A stretch of 64,000 bases of DNA from Thermodesulfatator indicus DSM 15286. GTDB taxonomy: Bacteria > Desulfobacterota > Thermodesulfobacteria > Thermodesulfobacteriales > Thermodesulfatatoraceae. The translations under genes and the position numbers were made by a program. Under the pieces are notes generated by a model. It was not told where the DNA came from and did not search any database. It saw only the letters and a list, made by a program, of their open reading frames with translations. Location: NCBI RefSeq assembly GCF_000217795.1, contig NC_015681.1:797244-861243 (forward strand), read 5' to 3'. This document shows, in pieces, positions 9,356-17,496 of this stretch (its first letter is position 1; each line of letters starts with the position of its first letter).

Positions 9356-10110
9356 TGCGTATCCTTTTAACCAATGATGACGGTATTTTTGCTGAAGGTC
9401 TTTGTGCTTTATACGATGCTTTGTGTGATCAGCATGAAATTTTTGTTGTAGCTCCAGAAGCCGAAAGAAGTGCCGTAGGTCATGCCATTACTATAGCTGA
9501 TCCTCTAAGAATCAAAAAAGTCAAAAGAGGAAATATATTTTTTGGCTATGCTGTTAGTGGTACCCCTGCAGATTGTGTAAAAATTGCTTTAAAAGAGATT
9601 ATCCGTTCACCAATAGATTTAGTTCTTTCAGGCATTAATAGAGGAGCAAATGTTGGCATAAATGTGCTTTACTCAGGAACGGTTTCAGCTGCTACCGAAG
9701 GAGCTATTCTCGGTTATCCAAGCGTAGCTGTATCTCTAGATGAATATAAAGAACCTGATTATTGTTTTGCCGCTTATTTTATCAGCTGTCTTTTGGACTT
9801 TTTAAAAGAAAACAAAATAAAAAATTCTTTTTGTTTGAATGTTAATATTCCCTTTTTACCAGCACATAAAATAAAAGGTATTAAATTTGTCCCTCAAAGC
9901 ACCAAGCCTCTTATTGAAAGGTTCGAAAAAAGAATTGATCCTCATGGAAATCTTTACTACTGGCAATGTAGTGAAGAATTTACCGAAAAAGACCCAAACA
10001 CCGATGTAGTTGCTTTAAAAGAAGGCTACATTACCATAACTCCTCTCTTCCATAACTTAACTTCTTTTGAACTACTTAATAAAATTTCTTCTTGGGAAAT
10101 TCACTACTAA
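9355..10110 (+). CDS. surE: 5'/3'-nucleotidase SurE
   Basis: The start is set at GTG 9355 (251 aa), because MRILLTNDDG is the invariant SurE N-terminus and AAAGGAGGCGA precedes it. A longer in-frame start exists but would add 20 residues foreign to the family. Metal ligands D8/D9 are in TNDDG, with the conserved serine in PEAERSAVGHA and the asparagine in SGINRGANVG. SurE removes phosphate from nucleoside monophosphates (often a stationary-phase survival function). It is in an operon with argJ and the small Cys protein. Confidence 0.95.
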   Translation: MRILLTNDDGIFAEGLCALYDALCDQHEIFVVAPEAERSAVGHAITIADPLRIKKVKRGNIFFGYAVSGTPADCVKIALKEIIRSPIDLVLSGINRGANVGINVLYSGTVSAATEGAILGYPSVAVSLDEYKEPDYCFAAYFISCLLDFLKENKIKNSFCLNVNIPFLPAHKIKGIKFVPQSTKPLIERFEKRIDPHGNLYYWQCSEEFTEKDPNTDVVALKEGYITITPLFHNLTSFELLNKISSWEIHY

Positions 10111-10133
10111 AGAAATTTTTTCTATTTTAAGTC

Positions 10134-10163
10134 TTGACATTTATAAACATTTGTTTCTTAATA
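10134..10163 (+). promoter_or_regulatory. Putative promoter of the small HTH gene
   Basis: A perfect TTGACA (10134-10139), an 18-bp spacer and TTAATA (10158-10163) lie upstream of the ATG at 10189. A strong AAAGGAGGG follows. This suggests the HTH gene has its own transcript despite sitting just after surE. Confidence 0.5.
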
Positions 10164-10188
10164 AAAGAAAAACAAAGGAGGGTTATAA

Positions 10189-10425
10189 ATGGCCAGAAAG
10201 CGTAGCAGACCTATCACCAAAGAAGATGTAAAGTTTGTCTTTGAAAACTATCTTAACATGTCCGCTGCTGAAATTGCTGAAAAATTAGGTATTAGTAAGT
10301 TTCAAGTAATGAAAATCGTTACTGAACTTCGCAAAAGAGGGGTAAACATTCCTAAGAAAGTCGGCAAAAGAGAAAATCCCATTGACGCGTTCGTTAAAGA
10401 ACTTAAAGAAGCAGGAAAAGTATAG
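10189..10425 (+). CDS. Small helix-turn-helix DNA-binding protein
   Basis: 78 residues. The centre (about 28-58), SAAEIAEKLGISKFQVMKIVTELRKRG, is a clean winged/tri-helical HTH with a typical turn (KLGIS). Basic residues start and end the protein (MARKRSRP; PKKVGKR). There is no ligand domain, so it may be a nucleoid-type or auxiliary regulator. It has its own likely promoter and is followed by a strong terminator, giving a monocistronic, probably well-expressed gene. The target is unknown. Confidence 0.75.
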   Translation: MARKRSRPITKEDVKFVFENYLNMSAAEIAEKLGISKFQVMKIVTELRKRGVNIPKKVGKRENPIDAFVKELKEAGKV

Positions 10426-10463
10426 TTTTCCTTTTTACAGGCACCATTCCCATCAAAAAAAGT

Positions 10464-10502
10464 TAAAAGGGATGTCTTTATGGCATCCCTTTTAATTTTT
10501 TA
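10464..10502 (+). terminator. Rho-independent terminator after the HTH gene
   Basis: TAAAAGGGATG (10464-10474) pairs with CATCCCTTTTA (10484-10494), followed by ATTTTTT. It lies 38 bp after the stop codon of the HTH gene. Confidence 0.85.
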
Positions 10503-10520
10503 AAATGACGCTCAAAAATT

Positions 10521-10658
10521 ATTAATCCGAGTGTTTTTTACACGACAAAGTATCGCCACTGACATAATCGCTAAAGCAAAGTAACCTTCGCTGTCACTGC
10601 GAGGCCTCGTTAGAGGTCGAAGCAGTCTCAGGGATTGCTTCGCTTCGCTCGCAATGAC
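10521..10658. repeat. 138-bp repeat, copy 1 (inverted relative to copy at 63123-63260)
   Basis: This stretch matches the reverse complement of 63123-63260 over its full 138 bp with three visible differences. The inner part (10593-10658) is a copy of the palindromic GTCAYTGCGAGG...GCAATGAC repeat. The outer part (10521-10592) is unique to this pair within the window. It lies in the 479-bp gap between the HTH gene and ahbD. The rest of that gap (10659-10850) holds no gene; it does contain a 9-bp inverted repeat, AGTTAGAAT (near 10742) and ATTCTAACT (near 10798). Confidence 0.9.
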
Positions 10659-10850
10659 TCAATTGTCGCCTATTTAGTGACACCATTAATATCTGAATTA
10701 TCTACTAGCGTTCTCAAGCTAATAATGATTAAGAGTCTTTCAGTTAGAATGAATACGCCGAAAGATGCGGAACATATCAACTCCTAAAGTAGCCTCTTCT
10801 ATTCTAACTTTCAGCACTCTATAACTCTGAGAAATTACTTCAAAGTTGTT

Positions 10851-10880
10851 TTGCCTGTCCCTCGACTTTTATGGTATGTT
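10851..10880 (+). promoter_or_regulatory. Putative ahbD promoter with TTTGCCTGTCCCT motif at -35
   Basis: TTGCCT (10851-10856), an 18-bp spacer and TATGTT (10875-10880) lie 24 bp before the ahbD ATG. The 13-mer TTTGCCTGTCCCT (10850-10862) covers and extends the -35. Confidence 0.5.
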
Positions 10881-10904
10881 GAGACCAGAACAAAGGAGGT
10901 TGTT

Positions 10905-11990
10905 ATGCATCAAAACCATCCCCACAACGCTGAACAAAAATTTATTCCCAGGCTAGTAGCTTGGGAGCTTACCAGACACTGTAATCTTGATTGTGTTCAT
11001 TGCCGAGCCGCGGCCAGCCGTGGGCCTTATCAAAACGAATTAACTACTGAAGAATGCTTCCGCATATTAAAGGAAATAAAAGAAGTGGGAAATCCCATTA
11101 TTATTTTGACTGGAGGAGAACCCCTTCTCAGAGAAGACATATTTGAAATAGCCCAGGAGGCCTCTCGTTTAGGATTCAGGCCAGTTATAGCTACCAACGG
11201 AATCCTTATAACAGATGAAATAGCAAAAAAGATGAAAGAAACCGGAGTAGCCAGAGTCTCCATAAGTCTTGATGGAGCAACTGCTGAATCACACGATAAT
11301 TTCCGCAAAGTAAAAGGCGCTTTTGAAGGGGCCCTAAAAGGTATCTCTATATTAAAAAAAGCCGGCATACCATTTCAAATCAACACCACTATCACTGAAG
11401 TCAATGTTGAGGAAGTCCCAGCTATTTTAGAGCTAGCTTTAAAGCTTGGAGCAGTGGCTCATCATATCTTTTTGTTAGTACCAGTTGGACGGGGAAAAGA
11501 AATGGCCGACCAGGCCCTCACTGCAGAAAAATACGAAAAAGTCCTACACTGGTTTTATGATCAAAGGAAAAAAGTACCTGAAGGGTTCCACCTTAAAGCC
11601 ACCTGTGCTCCTCATTATTACCGTATTTTACGCCAAAGGGCGAAAGAAGAAGGTCAACAAGTTACTTACGAAACTTTTGGTTTAGATGCCGTAACTCGCG
11701 GATGTTTAGCAGGTACTGGTTTTTGTTTTATTTCTCATCGAGGAGTTATCCAACCATGTGGCTATCTTGAGTTAAATTGCGGAGAACTCAGGAAACAAAC
11801 CTTTCCAGAAATTTGGTGGCATTCTGAAATATTTAAAAATTTACGAAATTTTAAGGTTTATAAAGGCAAATGTGGAAGATGTGAATACGTACGTGTTTGT
11901 GGCGGCTGTCGGGCTAGGGCCTATGAAGCCACTGGTGATTATCTTGACGAAGAACCTCTTTGCACCTACGAACCCAAGAAAGGGGGTTAG
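10905..11990 (+). CDS. ahbD: AhbD-type radical SAM haem synthase (siroheme-dependent haem pathway)
   Basis: 361 residues from ATG 10905, with AAAGGAGGTTG just upstream. It has the radical SAM motif CNLDCVHC (C26, C30, C33), GGEP near residue 74, and a C-terminal SPASM/twitch cluster (GCLAGTGFCFIS...QPCGYLEL...CGRCEYVRVCGGCRARAYEATGDYL). These phrases closely match AhbD, which converts Fe-coproporphyrin III to haem b by two oxidative decarboxylations in sulfate reducers and archaea. AhbC and NirJ-type paralogues are related alternatives, but the C-terminal wording favours AhbD. The other ahb genes are not in the window. The stop codon lies inside a terminator hairpin. Confidence 0.85.
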   Translation: MHQNHPHNAEQKFIPRLVAWELTRHCNLDCVHCRAAASRGPYQNELTTEECFRILKEIKEVGNPIIILTGGEPLLREDIFEIAQEASRLGFRPVIATNGILITDEIAKKMKETGVARVSISLDGATAESHDNFRKVKGAFEGALKGISILKKAGIPFQINTTITEVNVEEVPAILELALKLGAVAHHIFLLVPVGRGKEMADQALTAEKYEKVLHWFYDQRKKVPEGFHLKATCAPHYYRILRQRAKEEGQQVTYETFGLDAVTRGCLAGTGFCFISHRGVIQPCGYLELNCGELRKQTFPEIWWHSEIFKNLRNFKVYKGKCGRCEYVRVCGGCRARAYEATGDYLDEEPLCTYEPKKGG

Positions 11991-12003
11991 CCCCCCCTTT
12001 CTT
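11976..12003. terminator. Bidirectional terminator shared by ahbD and the convergent gene
   Basis: AAGAAAGGGGG (11976-11986) pairs with CCCCCTTTCTT (11993-12003). The TAG of ahbD lies in the loop. The stop of the opposite-strand gene (12003-12005) touches the other arm. The minus-strand reading also gives a hairpin between the genes, so it can stop transcription from both sides, though the T-runs are short. Confidence 0.65.
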
Positions 12004-12341
12004 TACTCAAAATATTTTTCTTCGATTTCAATACCAGCTTTTTTAAGGCGCTCATAATCTTCTTTTAATAAAGCATTAGCTAAATTTCTATTAGCCAGCT
12101 CTTCTTCATAACTTTCGCTAGGAAATCCCATAGCATAAAATCTTTCTATCTTGTAAGTTTCGCCATCTACTTCAAACTCAAAAATAGCCCCCAAGATATA
12201 TGCTTCTTTTTCTTCAAGAATTTGAGCTTCTGGATGGATTTTTAACACAATAGGACGCTTGAGAAGAGTGACTTTGGCTTTTACTTTTTTGCCTTGTTTG
12301 GCCATTTCTACTATTTGTGCTAAACGATCGACTCTTTCCAT
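12003..12341 (-). CDS. Conserved-looking protein of unknown function (112 aa)
   Basis: Not recognised. 112 residues with no signal peptide or membrane segment. The N-terminal half is beta-rich and basic (GKKVKAKVTLLKRPIVLKI), the middle reads FEFEVDGETYKIERFYAMGF, and the C-terminus is an acidic helical tail ending EEKYFE. GCAGGAGGTCTAATT precedes the ATG. It stands alone between ahbD and cysS. A small beta-domain followed by a helix is all that can be said. Confidence 0.6.
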   Translation of the reverse strand: MERVDRLAQIVEMAKQGKKVKAKVTLLKRPIVLKIHPEAQILEEKEAYILGAIFEFEVDGETYKIERFYAMGFPSESYEEELANRNLANALLKEDYERLKKAGIEIEEKYFE

Positions 12342-12442
12342 AATTAGACCTCCTGCTTTTTTTGAGAGAAATAGGTATTACTTTGGTCCTGGTCAAGCTT
12401 TCGGAGATAGGTAAACTTTGGAGCTTTGTCAATCCTTTTATC

Positions 12443-12471
12443 TTGCCACGCCACTTGCACCTTGGTATAAC
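12443..12471 (+). promoter_or_regulatory. cysS promoter placing the transcript start on the AUG
   Basis: TTGCCA (12443-12448), a 17-bp spacer and TATAAC (12466-12471) lie directly upstream of ATG 12479. The expected transcription start, about 7 bp after the -10, would be 12478-12479, so the mRNA would be leaderless. No Shine-Dalgarno sequence is visible in the short gap. Confidence 0.55.
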
Positions 12472-12478
12472 TCCGACC

Positions 12479-13975
12479 ATGAAGGATATAGAAATAAAGT
12501 TTCAAAATACACTTACTAGAAAAAAAGAAGTCTTTGAGCCGCTCTCTCCGCCTAGGGTCACCATGTACGCCTGCGGTGTCACCGCTTATGATGAATCACA
12601 TTTAGGTCACGCCCGGGCCGCGGTGGTCTTTGATGTTCTCTTTCGTTTTCTTAAGTTTCTCGGCTTTGAAGTTATTTATGTGCGCAATTACACCGACATA
12701 GACGACAAAATTATCAAACGGGCTTATGAAGTGGGGGTTAGCCCCAAAGAACTCGCCGAGCGTTACATAAAATCTTACGACGAAGACATGAAGGCCCTAA
12801 AAGTCTTAAGGCCTACATATGAACCTAAGGCCACCGAACACATTCCCCAAATAATTGCCTTGATTGAAACGCTTATTAAAAAAGGCTTTGCCTATGTGGC
12901 CGATGGAGATGTTTATTTTTCTGTAGAGAAATTCCCAGAATACGGAAAGCTTTCTGGCAGAAACCTTGAAGAATTAAAGGCCGGTGCTCGCATAGCTGTT
13001 TCAGAAAAAAAACGCCATCCCCTTGATTTTGCTCTCTGGAAGGCGGAAAAACCAGGAGAGCCTTCTTGGGACAGCCCCTGGGGCCGAGGACGCCCTGGCT
13101 GGCACATTGAGTGCTCGGCCATGGCCATGTATTACCTTGGTGAAACTATAGACATCCACGGCGGTGGCCTTGACTTGATTTTCCCTCACCACGAGAACGA
13201 AATAGCCCAGAGTGAAGCCGCCACCGGTAAACCCTTTGTGCGCTACTGGCTCCATAACGGCATGGTAACCGTTGGCCGGGAGAAGATGTCAAAAAGCCTT
13301 GGGAATTTCGTCACTATAAAACAAATGCTCTCCCGCCATCACCCTGAGGCCATAAGGTTATTCTTACTTTCTATGCATTACCGGAGCCCCCTTGACTATA
13401 CGGAAAAAGTCGTCTCTGACCACGAAAAGGCCCTTGAAGGTCTTTACGAAACTCTTTATTTAATTGAAAAGTTACGCCCTAGCTCGGAAAAGGCCCCTGA
13501 AAATCAACAAAAAAATCTTGCTAAAATAAGCGAAACCATCAAAAACTTTGAAAACGACTTTATCTCAGCCCTGGCTGACGACTTAAATACCGCTCGGGCC
13601 ATAGGCTCTCTTTTCTCTTTAGAAAAGGCCCTTAACAATCTCCTCAAGCTCTGCGCTCGTAAAGTAGCAGAAGACCACTTAAAACTGGCAAAAAAAGGCA
13701 AAACTCTGGCCACTAAACTTGCGGGAAGCCTTCTTGGCATACTTGAAGAAAGCCCGGAGGCCTTTATTGAAAGGAAACGCTCCCAGGCCCTTTTGGCCAA
13801 AGGTCTTGACCGAGATGAAATAGAAAGGCTCATCAAAGAAAGAGAAGAAGCGCGCAAGGCCAAAAACTTTGAAAAGGCCGACGCCATCCGCGATGACTTA
13901 GCCCAAAAAGGTATTATAATTAGAGACACTCCCTGGGGAACTTTCTGGACGGTGGAACATGAAGCTTCCAGTTAA
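12479..13975 (+). CDS. cysS: Cysteinyl-tRNA synthetase
   Basis: 498 residues from ATG 12479; MKDIEIKFQNTLTRKKEVF aligns with the usual CysRS start. An in-frame extension to 12362 adds 39 residues of no CysRS character. Zinc and active-site elements are present: CGVTAYDESHLGHARA (the HIGH-type motif), GWHIECSAM, HHENEIAQSEAATG, and KMSKSLGN near residue 267. It charges tRNA-Cys. There is no visible ribosome-binding site but a well-spaced promoter abuts the ATG. The stop overlaps the cvpA start by 17 bp. Codon use from here to oppF is more G/C-rich than in the argJ-surE region. Confidence 0.97.
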   Translation: MKDIEIKFQNTLTRKKEVFEPLSPPRVTMYACGVTAYDESHLGHARAAVVFDVLFRFLKFLGFEVIYVRNYTDIDDKIIKRAYEVGVSPKELAERYIKSYDEDMKALKVLRPTYEPKATEHIPQIIALIETLIKKGFAYVADGDVYFSVEKFPEYGKLSGRNLEELKAGARIAVSEKKRHPLDFALWKAEKPGEPSWDSPWGRGRPGWHIECSAMAMYYLGETIDIHGGGLDLIFPHHENEIAQSEAATGKPFVRYWLHNGMVTVGREKMSKSLGNFVTIKQMLSRHHPEAIRLFLLSMHYRSPLDYTEKVVSDHEKALEGLYETLYLIEKLRPSSEKAPENQQKNLAKISETIKNFENDFISALADDLNTARAIGSLFSLEKALNNLLKLCARKVAEDHLKLAKKGKTLATKLAGSLLGILEESPEAFIERKRSQALLAKGLDRDEIERLIKEREEARKAKNFEKADAIRDDLAQKGIIIRDTPWGTFWTVEHEASS

Positions 13976-14492
13976 TTGGGTGGACATCGCGGTTATAGTC
14001 ATAATGGCTGTGCTCATTATTAGAAACGCCTGGACAGGTTTTTTTCGAGGTCTTTCTTCTTTTGCCGGGCTTATAGCTGGTTACGTAATAGCCTTGAAGT
14101 ATAGTGGCTTAATTGAAGGTATAATTGCTCCCTGGCTCTCAGGCCAGTGGGTTAAAATTGCCTCCTATGTTTTGGCCTTTCTAGTAGGTTTTTTAGGAAT
14201 ATTCATTTTAGCTGAGCTTTTAACCTACTTTTTAAAAAAAACCAGGCTTTCCTGGATTGACCGTTCACTTGGTGCTATTCTTGGTGCCGTAAAAGGTTTT
14301 TTACTTCTGGCCGCTATCTTTATTCTTGTTACCACCTTTTTCCCTCAGGGAGATAAATATTTCCGCCATTCTTATACTTATCCTTATATCATGAAAGGGG
14401 CTCGTTTTATTGTCGGTTTTTTACCCACAGAAATCAAAGCCCGCTTCAATTACAACCTGCGGAGAATTTTAAGTAATGAAAGGCAAATTTGA
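13959..14492 (+). CDS. cvpA: CvpA family membrane protein
   Basis: 177 residues with four likely membrane helices (about 9-27, 33-50, 65-90 and 105-128) separated by short basic loops. It matches the CvpA/colicin-V-production family (WVDIAVIVIMAVLIIRNAWTG, then SWIDRSLGAILGAVKG). Family members are inner-membrane proteins linked to envelope homeostasis; the exact role is not established. It overlaps cysS upstream by 17 bp and mazG downstream by 17 bp, so all three are likely one operon. Confidence 0.85.
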   Translation: MKLPVNWVDIAVIVIMAVLIIRNAWTGFFRGLSSFAGLIAGYVIALKYSGLIEGIIAPWLSGQWVKIASYVLAFLVGFLGIFILAELLTYFLKKTRLSWIDRSLGAILGAVKGFLLLAAIFILVTTFFPQGDKYFRHSYTYPYIMKGARFIVGFLPTEIKARFNYNLRRILSNERQI

Positions 14493-15273
14493 CGACCTTG
14501 GACCTCTTTTCGTAAAGCTGGTAGAAATTGTCGCCCGTCTGAGAGGGCCTGGTGGCTGCCCGTGGGACCAGGAGCAAACTCCTGAAACCCTCAAAAAATA
14601 TGTTCTTGAAGAGGCTTATGAAGTCTTTGAAGCCATAGGTGAAGAAACACCGCTCTCGGTCTGTGAAGAAATAGGCGATCTTCTCTTTTTGCTTGTGTTT
14701 ATCGCTTATCTTTACGAAGAAAAAGGTGATTTTGAACTGGCAGATGTATTAAAACTCTGCGCGGACAAGATGATTCGCCGCCACCCTCATGTGTTTGGAG
14801 AAAATACTCTGACAAACCCTGATGAAGTAGTAGCCCAATGGCAAAAAATCAAAGAAAAAGAGGCCAAAGACAAAGGCAAAAAGTCTTCGGTGCTAGGGAA
14901 CCTGCCCAAAGCGCTTCCTGCCCTTCAGCGGGCCTTTCGCCTGGGAGAAAGAGCAAGCCGCGTAGGTTTTGACTGGGACAAGCCAGAAGAGCTTTTTCCG
15001 AAACTTCACGAAGAAATAACGGAGCTAAAAGAAGCCCTCACTAAAAAAGACAAAAAGGCCTTAAAGGAAGAAGTAGGGGACTTGCTTTTTACCGTAGCCA
15101 ACCTTTCTCGCAAACTGGGAGTAAACCCCGAAGAGGCCTTACGCCTTGCCAACGAAAAGTTTGAAACTCGCTTTCGCCAAATGGAAAGCCATTTTAAAGA
15201 CAAGGGTAAGAACTTAAACGAAGTTTCTCTCGCCGAGATGGACGCCGTTTGGGAAAAGGTTAAGAAAAGCTAA
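14476..15273 (+). CDS. mazG: Nucleoside triphosphate pyrophosphohydrolase MazG
   Basis: 265 residues, the typical tandem-domain MazG length. Two MazG folds are visible by their EExxE/ExxD metal motifs: EEAYEVFEAI with EEIGDLLF (about 49-75), and EEITELKEAL with EEVGDLLF (about 176-205). GGCPWDQEQTPETLKKY near the N-terminus is a family hallmark. It hydrolyses NTPs/dNTPs to NMP and PPi, cleaning nucleotide pools. It is the last gene of the cysS-cvpA-mazG group, and its end overlaps the convergent RNA ligase gene by 4 bp. Confidence 0.95.
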   Translation: MKGKFDDLGPLFVKLVEIVARLRGPGGCPWDQEQTPETLKKYVLEEAYEVFEAIGEETPLSVCEEIGDLLFLLVFIAYLYEEKGDFELADVLKLCADKMIRRHPHVFGENTLTNPDEVVAQWQKIKEKEAKDKGKKSSVLGNLPKALPALQRAFRLGERASRVGFDWDKPEELFPKLHEEITELKEALTKKDKKALKEEVGDLLFTVANLSRKLGVNPEEALRLANEKFETRFRQMESHFKDKGKNLNEVSLAEMDAVWEKVKKS

Positions 15274-16442
15274 TCTATCTGGGCAAGGCCCTGGAGCTTC
15301 CCGGCCCAGAAAGAAGTGGCCTTGGGATAAATCTTGGCAAACTCTACATGGAGATACTCGTCTTTCCATTCCTCACGGCGGATTTCAATACGCACCTGCG
15401 CGGTGCGAAAGTGGGCCATAAGGGCTTCAAGGGATTCTTTACGGCGCAAACGCACCTTGAAGACCTCCTCTACTGGTTCGCCCTGGGCTACTTTGTCTAG
15501 AAGTTCTTTCATCTCACCGAAAAAGGCCTCTCCAAGCGCTTGATAAAAATTCTCGTCAAAGGGCTGGTCTAATTCCCAGCGGGTGATAGTCATGCGCACC
15601 AGACGATGAACGATGTAGCTGGCGTCAAGCTCGCCAATATAGGGAAAGGCCACCCGCAGGTCAGAAACATTTGAAGACGAGGTAACATACTTTATAACCC
15701 GGCCGTCTTTAAAGGACACGGGTTTTAAAACTACGCCCTCCCGGCCTTCCTCTTCGTAGCGGAGAATAAGTCCTTTTAAAGGATCAATCTCCTGTGGACT
15801 ATACGGCCCGCTTATTTCCGGAGTCCTGAATTCATATTCTCGCAAAAGGGCATATTTTTTTTCTGGCGCAAGGAACTTTTGCCTTTCAAGATCAAAGATA
15901 TCAAACACAAAGAAGGCCACGTCTTCTTTTATGTAGGGCGGCCATTCAGACACAAAGGGATTTTCCGGGCCTGCTACTTCGCAGCAGATTACATAACGAG
16001 GATATTTTTCAAAGAACTCGGGAAGCATGGGTAAAAAATCAGGCCAGCGGTCGGTGGCAAAAGGGCACACGTAGCCACGGCGGGTGAAGGCCTTTATCTC
16101 GCCAAAAACATTGGCCAGCCTAACATTGTAGCCTTCTATCTTTTCCTCGGCGTAGAAAGGACCGTAAATATAGCGCGGAATGCCGGTTTTAAGCACAAAC
16201 ACCCTGGGGATACTGGGAAAACCCGGCATAAGAAGACCTGGGCCAATTACCGTTCCCGCCGGAAACCCCCGAAACTCTCTCCTGAAACGAAAGGCTGGCT
16301 TCTTTAAGCCCTCAATAAAAAGAAGCTTGCTCTGCTCTAAGGCCTTCTCCAGGTCTTCTAACCTGACTTTGCGAAGGGGTCTCAGGGCTTGATAAACTTC
16401 ACGCAAAAGCTCAGTCTGTTTTTTGAACTCTTCTTCAATCAT
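15270..16442 (-). CDS. Rnl3-family (Pab1020/MthRnl-like) RNA ligase
   Basis: 390 residues. The nucleotidyltransferase motif I is EEKIEGYNVRL with the adenylated lysine at K101. Motif IIIa is FFVFDIFD near 195, motif IV EGVVLKP near 260, and motif V IKYVT shortly after. Length and the helical C-terminal domain fit archaeal-type Rnl3 ligases, homodimers that join 5'-phosphate to 3'-OH RNA ends and can circularise RNA. It starts 8 bp inside the end of rtcA, so it is translated with the RNA 3'-phosphate cyclase. Together they form an RNA-end processing pair; the natural substrate is unknown. Confidence 0.85.
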   Translation of the reverse strand: MIEEEFKKQTELLREVYQALRPLRKVRLEDLEKALEQSKLLFIEGLKKPAFRFRREFRGFPAGTVIGPGLLMPGFPSIPRVFVLKTGIPRYIYGPFYAEEKIEGYNVRLANVFGEIKAFTRRGYVCPFATDRWPDFLPMLPEFFEKYPRYVICCEVAGPENPFVSEWPPYIKEDVAFFVFDIFDLERQKFLAPEKKYALLREYEFRTPEISGPYSPQEIDPLKGLILRYEEEGREGVVLKPVSFKDGRVIKYVTSSSNVSDLRVAFPYIGELDASYIVHRLVRMTITRWELDQPFDENFYQALGEAFFGEMKELLDKVAQGEPVEEVFKVRLRRKESLEALMAHFRTAQVRIEIRREEWKDEYLHVEFAKIYPKATSFWAGKLQGLAQID

Positions 16443-17496
16443 AGCTCTCCTTTGTTAAAAGATGGGTCACCTCACCAGGAGTATCAAGGTCTCCTTTAAC
16501 TTCAGGCGTAAATTCCGGCAAAAATTGTTTTATTACCCAGAGATTGGTAAAAAAATGCCTGGTTAGCCTAGAGCAGTCAAAATAAAAAGGCACTCGGGTT
16601 AAGGCCAGAGGCACCAGAAGCTGGTCCGCCAGATATGGGTCAACGGCCTTACCCGTGCGATAAAAGTCAAAAAAGGCACGAACGGCTTCTTCAGCCACTT
16701 TTTCCGCAGGTTTCCCTTTTTTACCCAGGGCAAAAAAGCCGGCACGCTTTTCCTGTTCATTATAAGCGAGAAAAACCACGGTGCCCGGACTTTTGGCCCG
16801 GGCCTTTTCCAGAAAGACAATAGGCTCAAAGCCTTTTTGGGCTAGAAGCTCTGAGGCCGCCTTGGCCTGCCGCGTGCGTATGTGCGAAGGCAGATCCTCG
16901 GTCACAATAGAGAGTACTTTTACCCGCTTGCGCTTATAAGGCCCTTTTAAAACAAAAGGGCCTCTTGCTTCTTGATGAGGAGCTATCTTTATTACCACCT
17001 CTCCGCCACCAGCCGGGTAAAAACCGTAACGTCTTAGTTCAAATTCAAAAGAAAAGCCAAGAGGCCCAAGCACAGGACCGTAAACTTCGGCCAGGAAATG
17101 AAAACACGGGGCATGAGGCACATGTGTCCCGCCTTTTAACAATAGCTTTGAAGCGCCGGCCAGGGCCAGGGGAAGGCCCACTGTCTGAAAAACAAGGGCC
17201 GTTGAACCAGCAGTGCCAATATCAAAGTGGTAAGAACCTGGCTTTGCTCTCCCCGGCTTAAAAGTAAGATTGAGAGACCCAACCTGAGCGCCTTCAACTT
17301 CTGCCCCTGAAACCTTTTGAGCGGCCTTAACACAAGTAAGATGCTGGGGCCTCAAACCCGGCTTTGGCCTTTTGGCCCGAATGTTTACCAGCTCAAAGGG
17401 CTTTCCTGTAAGCAGAGAAAGGGTAAGCGAGGTACGAAGTATTTGCCCTCCCCCTTCGCCATAAGAGCCGTCTATGCGAATCATAGCCGATGACAC
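16435..17496 (-). CDS. rtcA: RNA 3'-terminal phosphate cyclase
   Basis: 353 residues, the usual length. The N-terminal DGSYGEGGGQILR is a hallmark, followed by RPKPGLRPQHL and GGTHVPHAPCFHF. The catalytic, AMP-accepting histidine is at H314 in TRHFFTNLWVI. RtcA converts RNA 3'-phosphates to 2',3'-cyclic phosphates using ATP. ATG 17496 overlaps the end of oppF by 16 bp; a second Met at residue 5 (MIRIDGS) is an alternative start. No RtcB or RtcR is present. The partner here is an Rnl3 ligase instead. Confidence 0.93.
   Translation of the reverse strand: MSSAMIRIDGSYGEGGGQILRTSLTLSLLTGKPFELVNIRAKRPKPGLRPQHLTCVKAAQKVSGAEVEGAQVGSLNLTFKPGRAKPGSYHFDIGTAGSTALVFQTVGLPLALAGASKLLLKGGTHVPHAPCFHFLAEVYGPVLGPLGFSFEFELRRYGFYPAGGGEVVIKIAPHQEARGPFVLKGPYKRKRVKVLSIVTEDLPSHIRTRQAKAASELLAQKGFEPIVFLEKARAKSPGTVVFLAYNEQEKRAGFFALGKKGKPAEKVAEEAVRAFFDFYRTGKAVDPYLADQLLVPLALTRVPFYFDCSRLTRHFFTNLWVIKQFLPEFTPEVKGDLDTPGEVTHLLTKESYD

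Noticed and set aside
12362-12478. N-terminal extension of cysS
   Set aside because: The extra 39 residues are unlike CysRS, and the promoter for cysS lies inside them.
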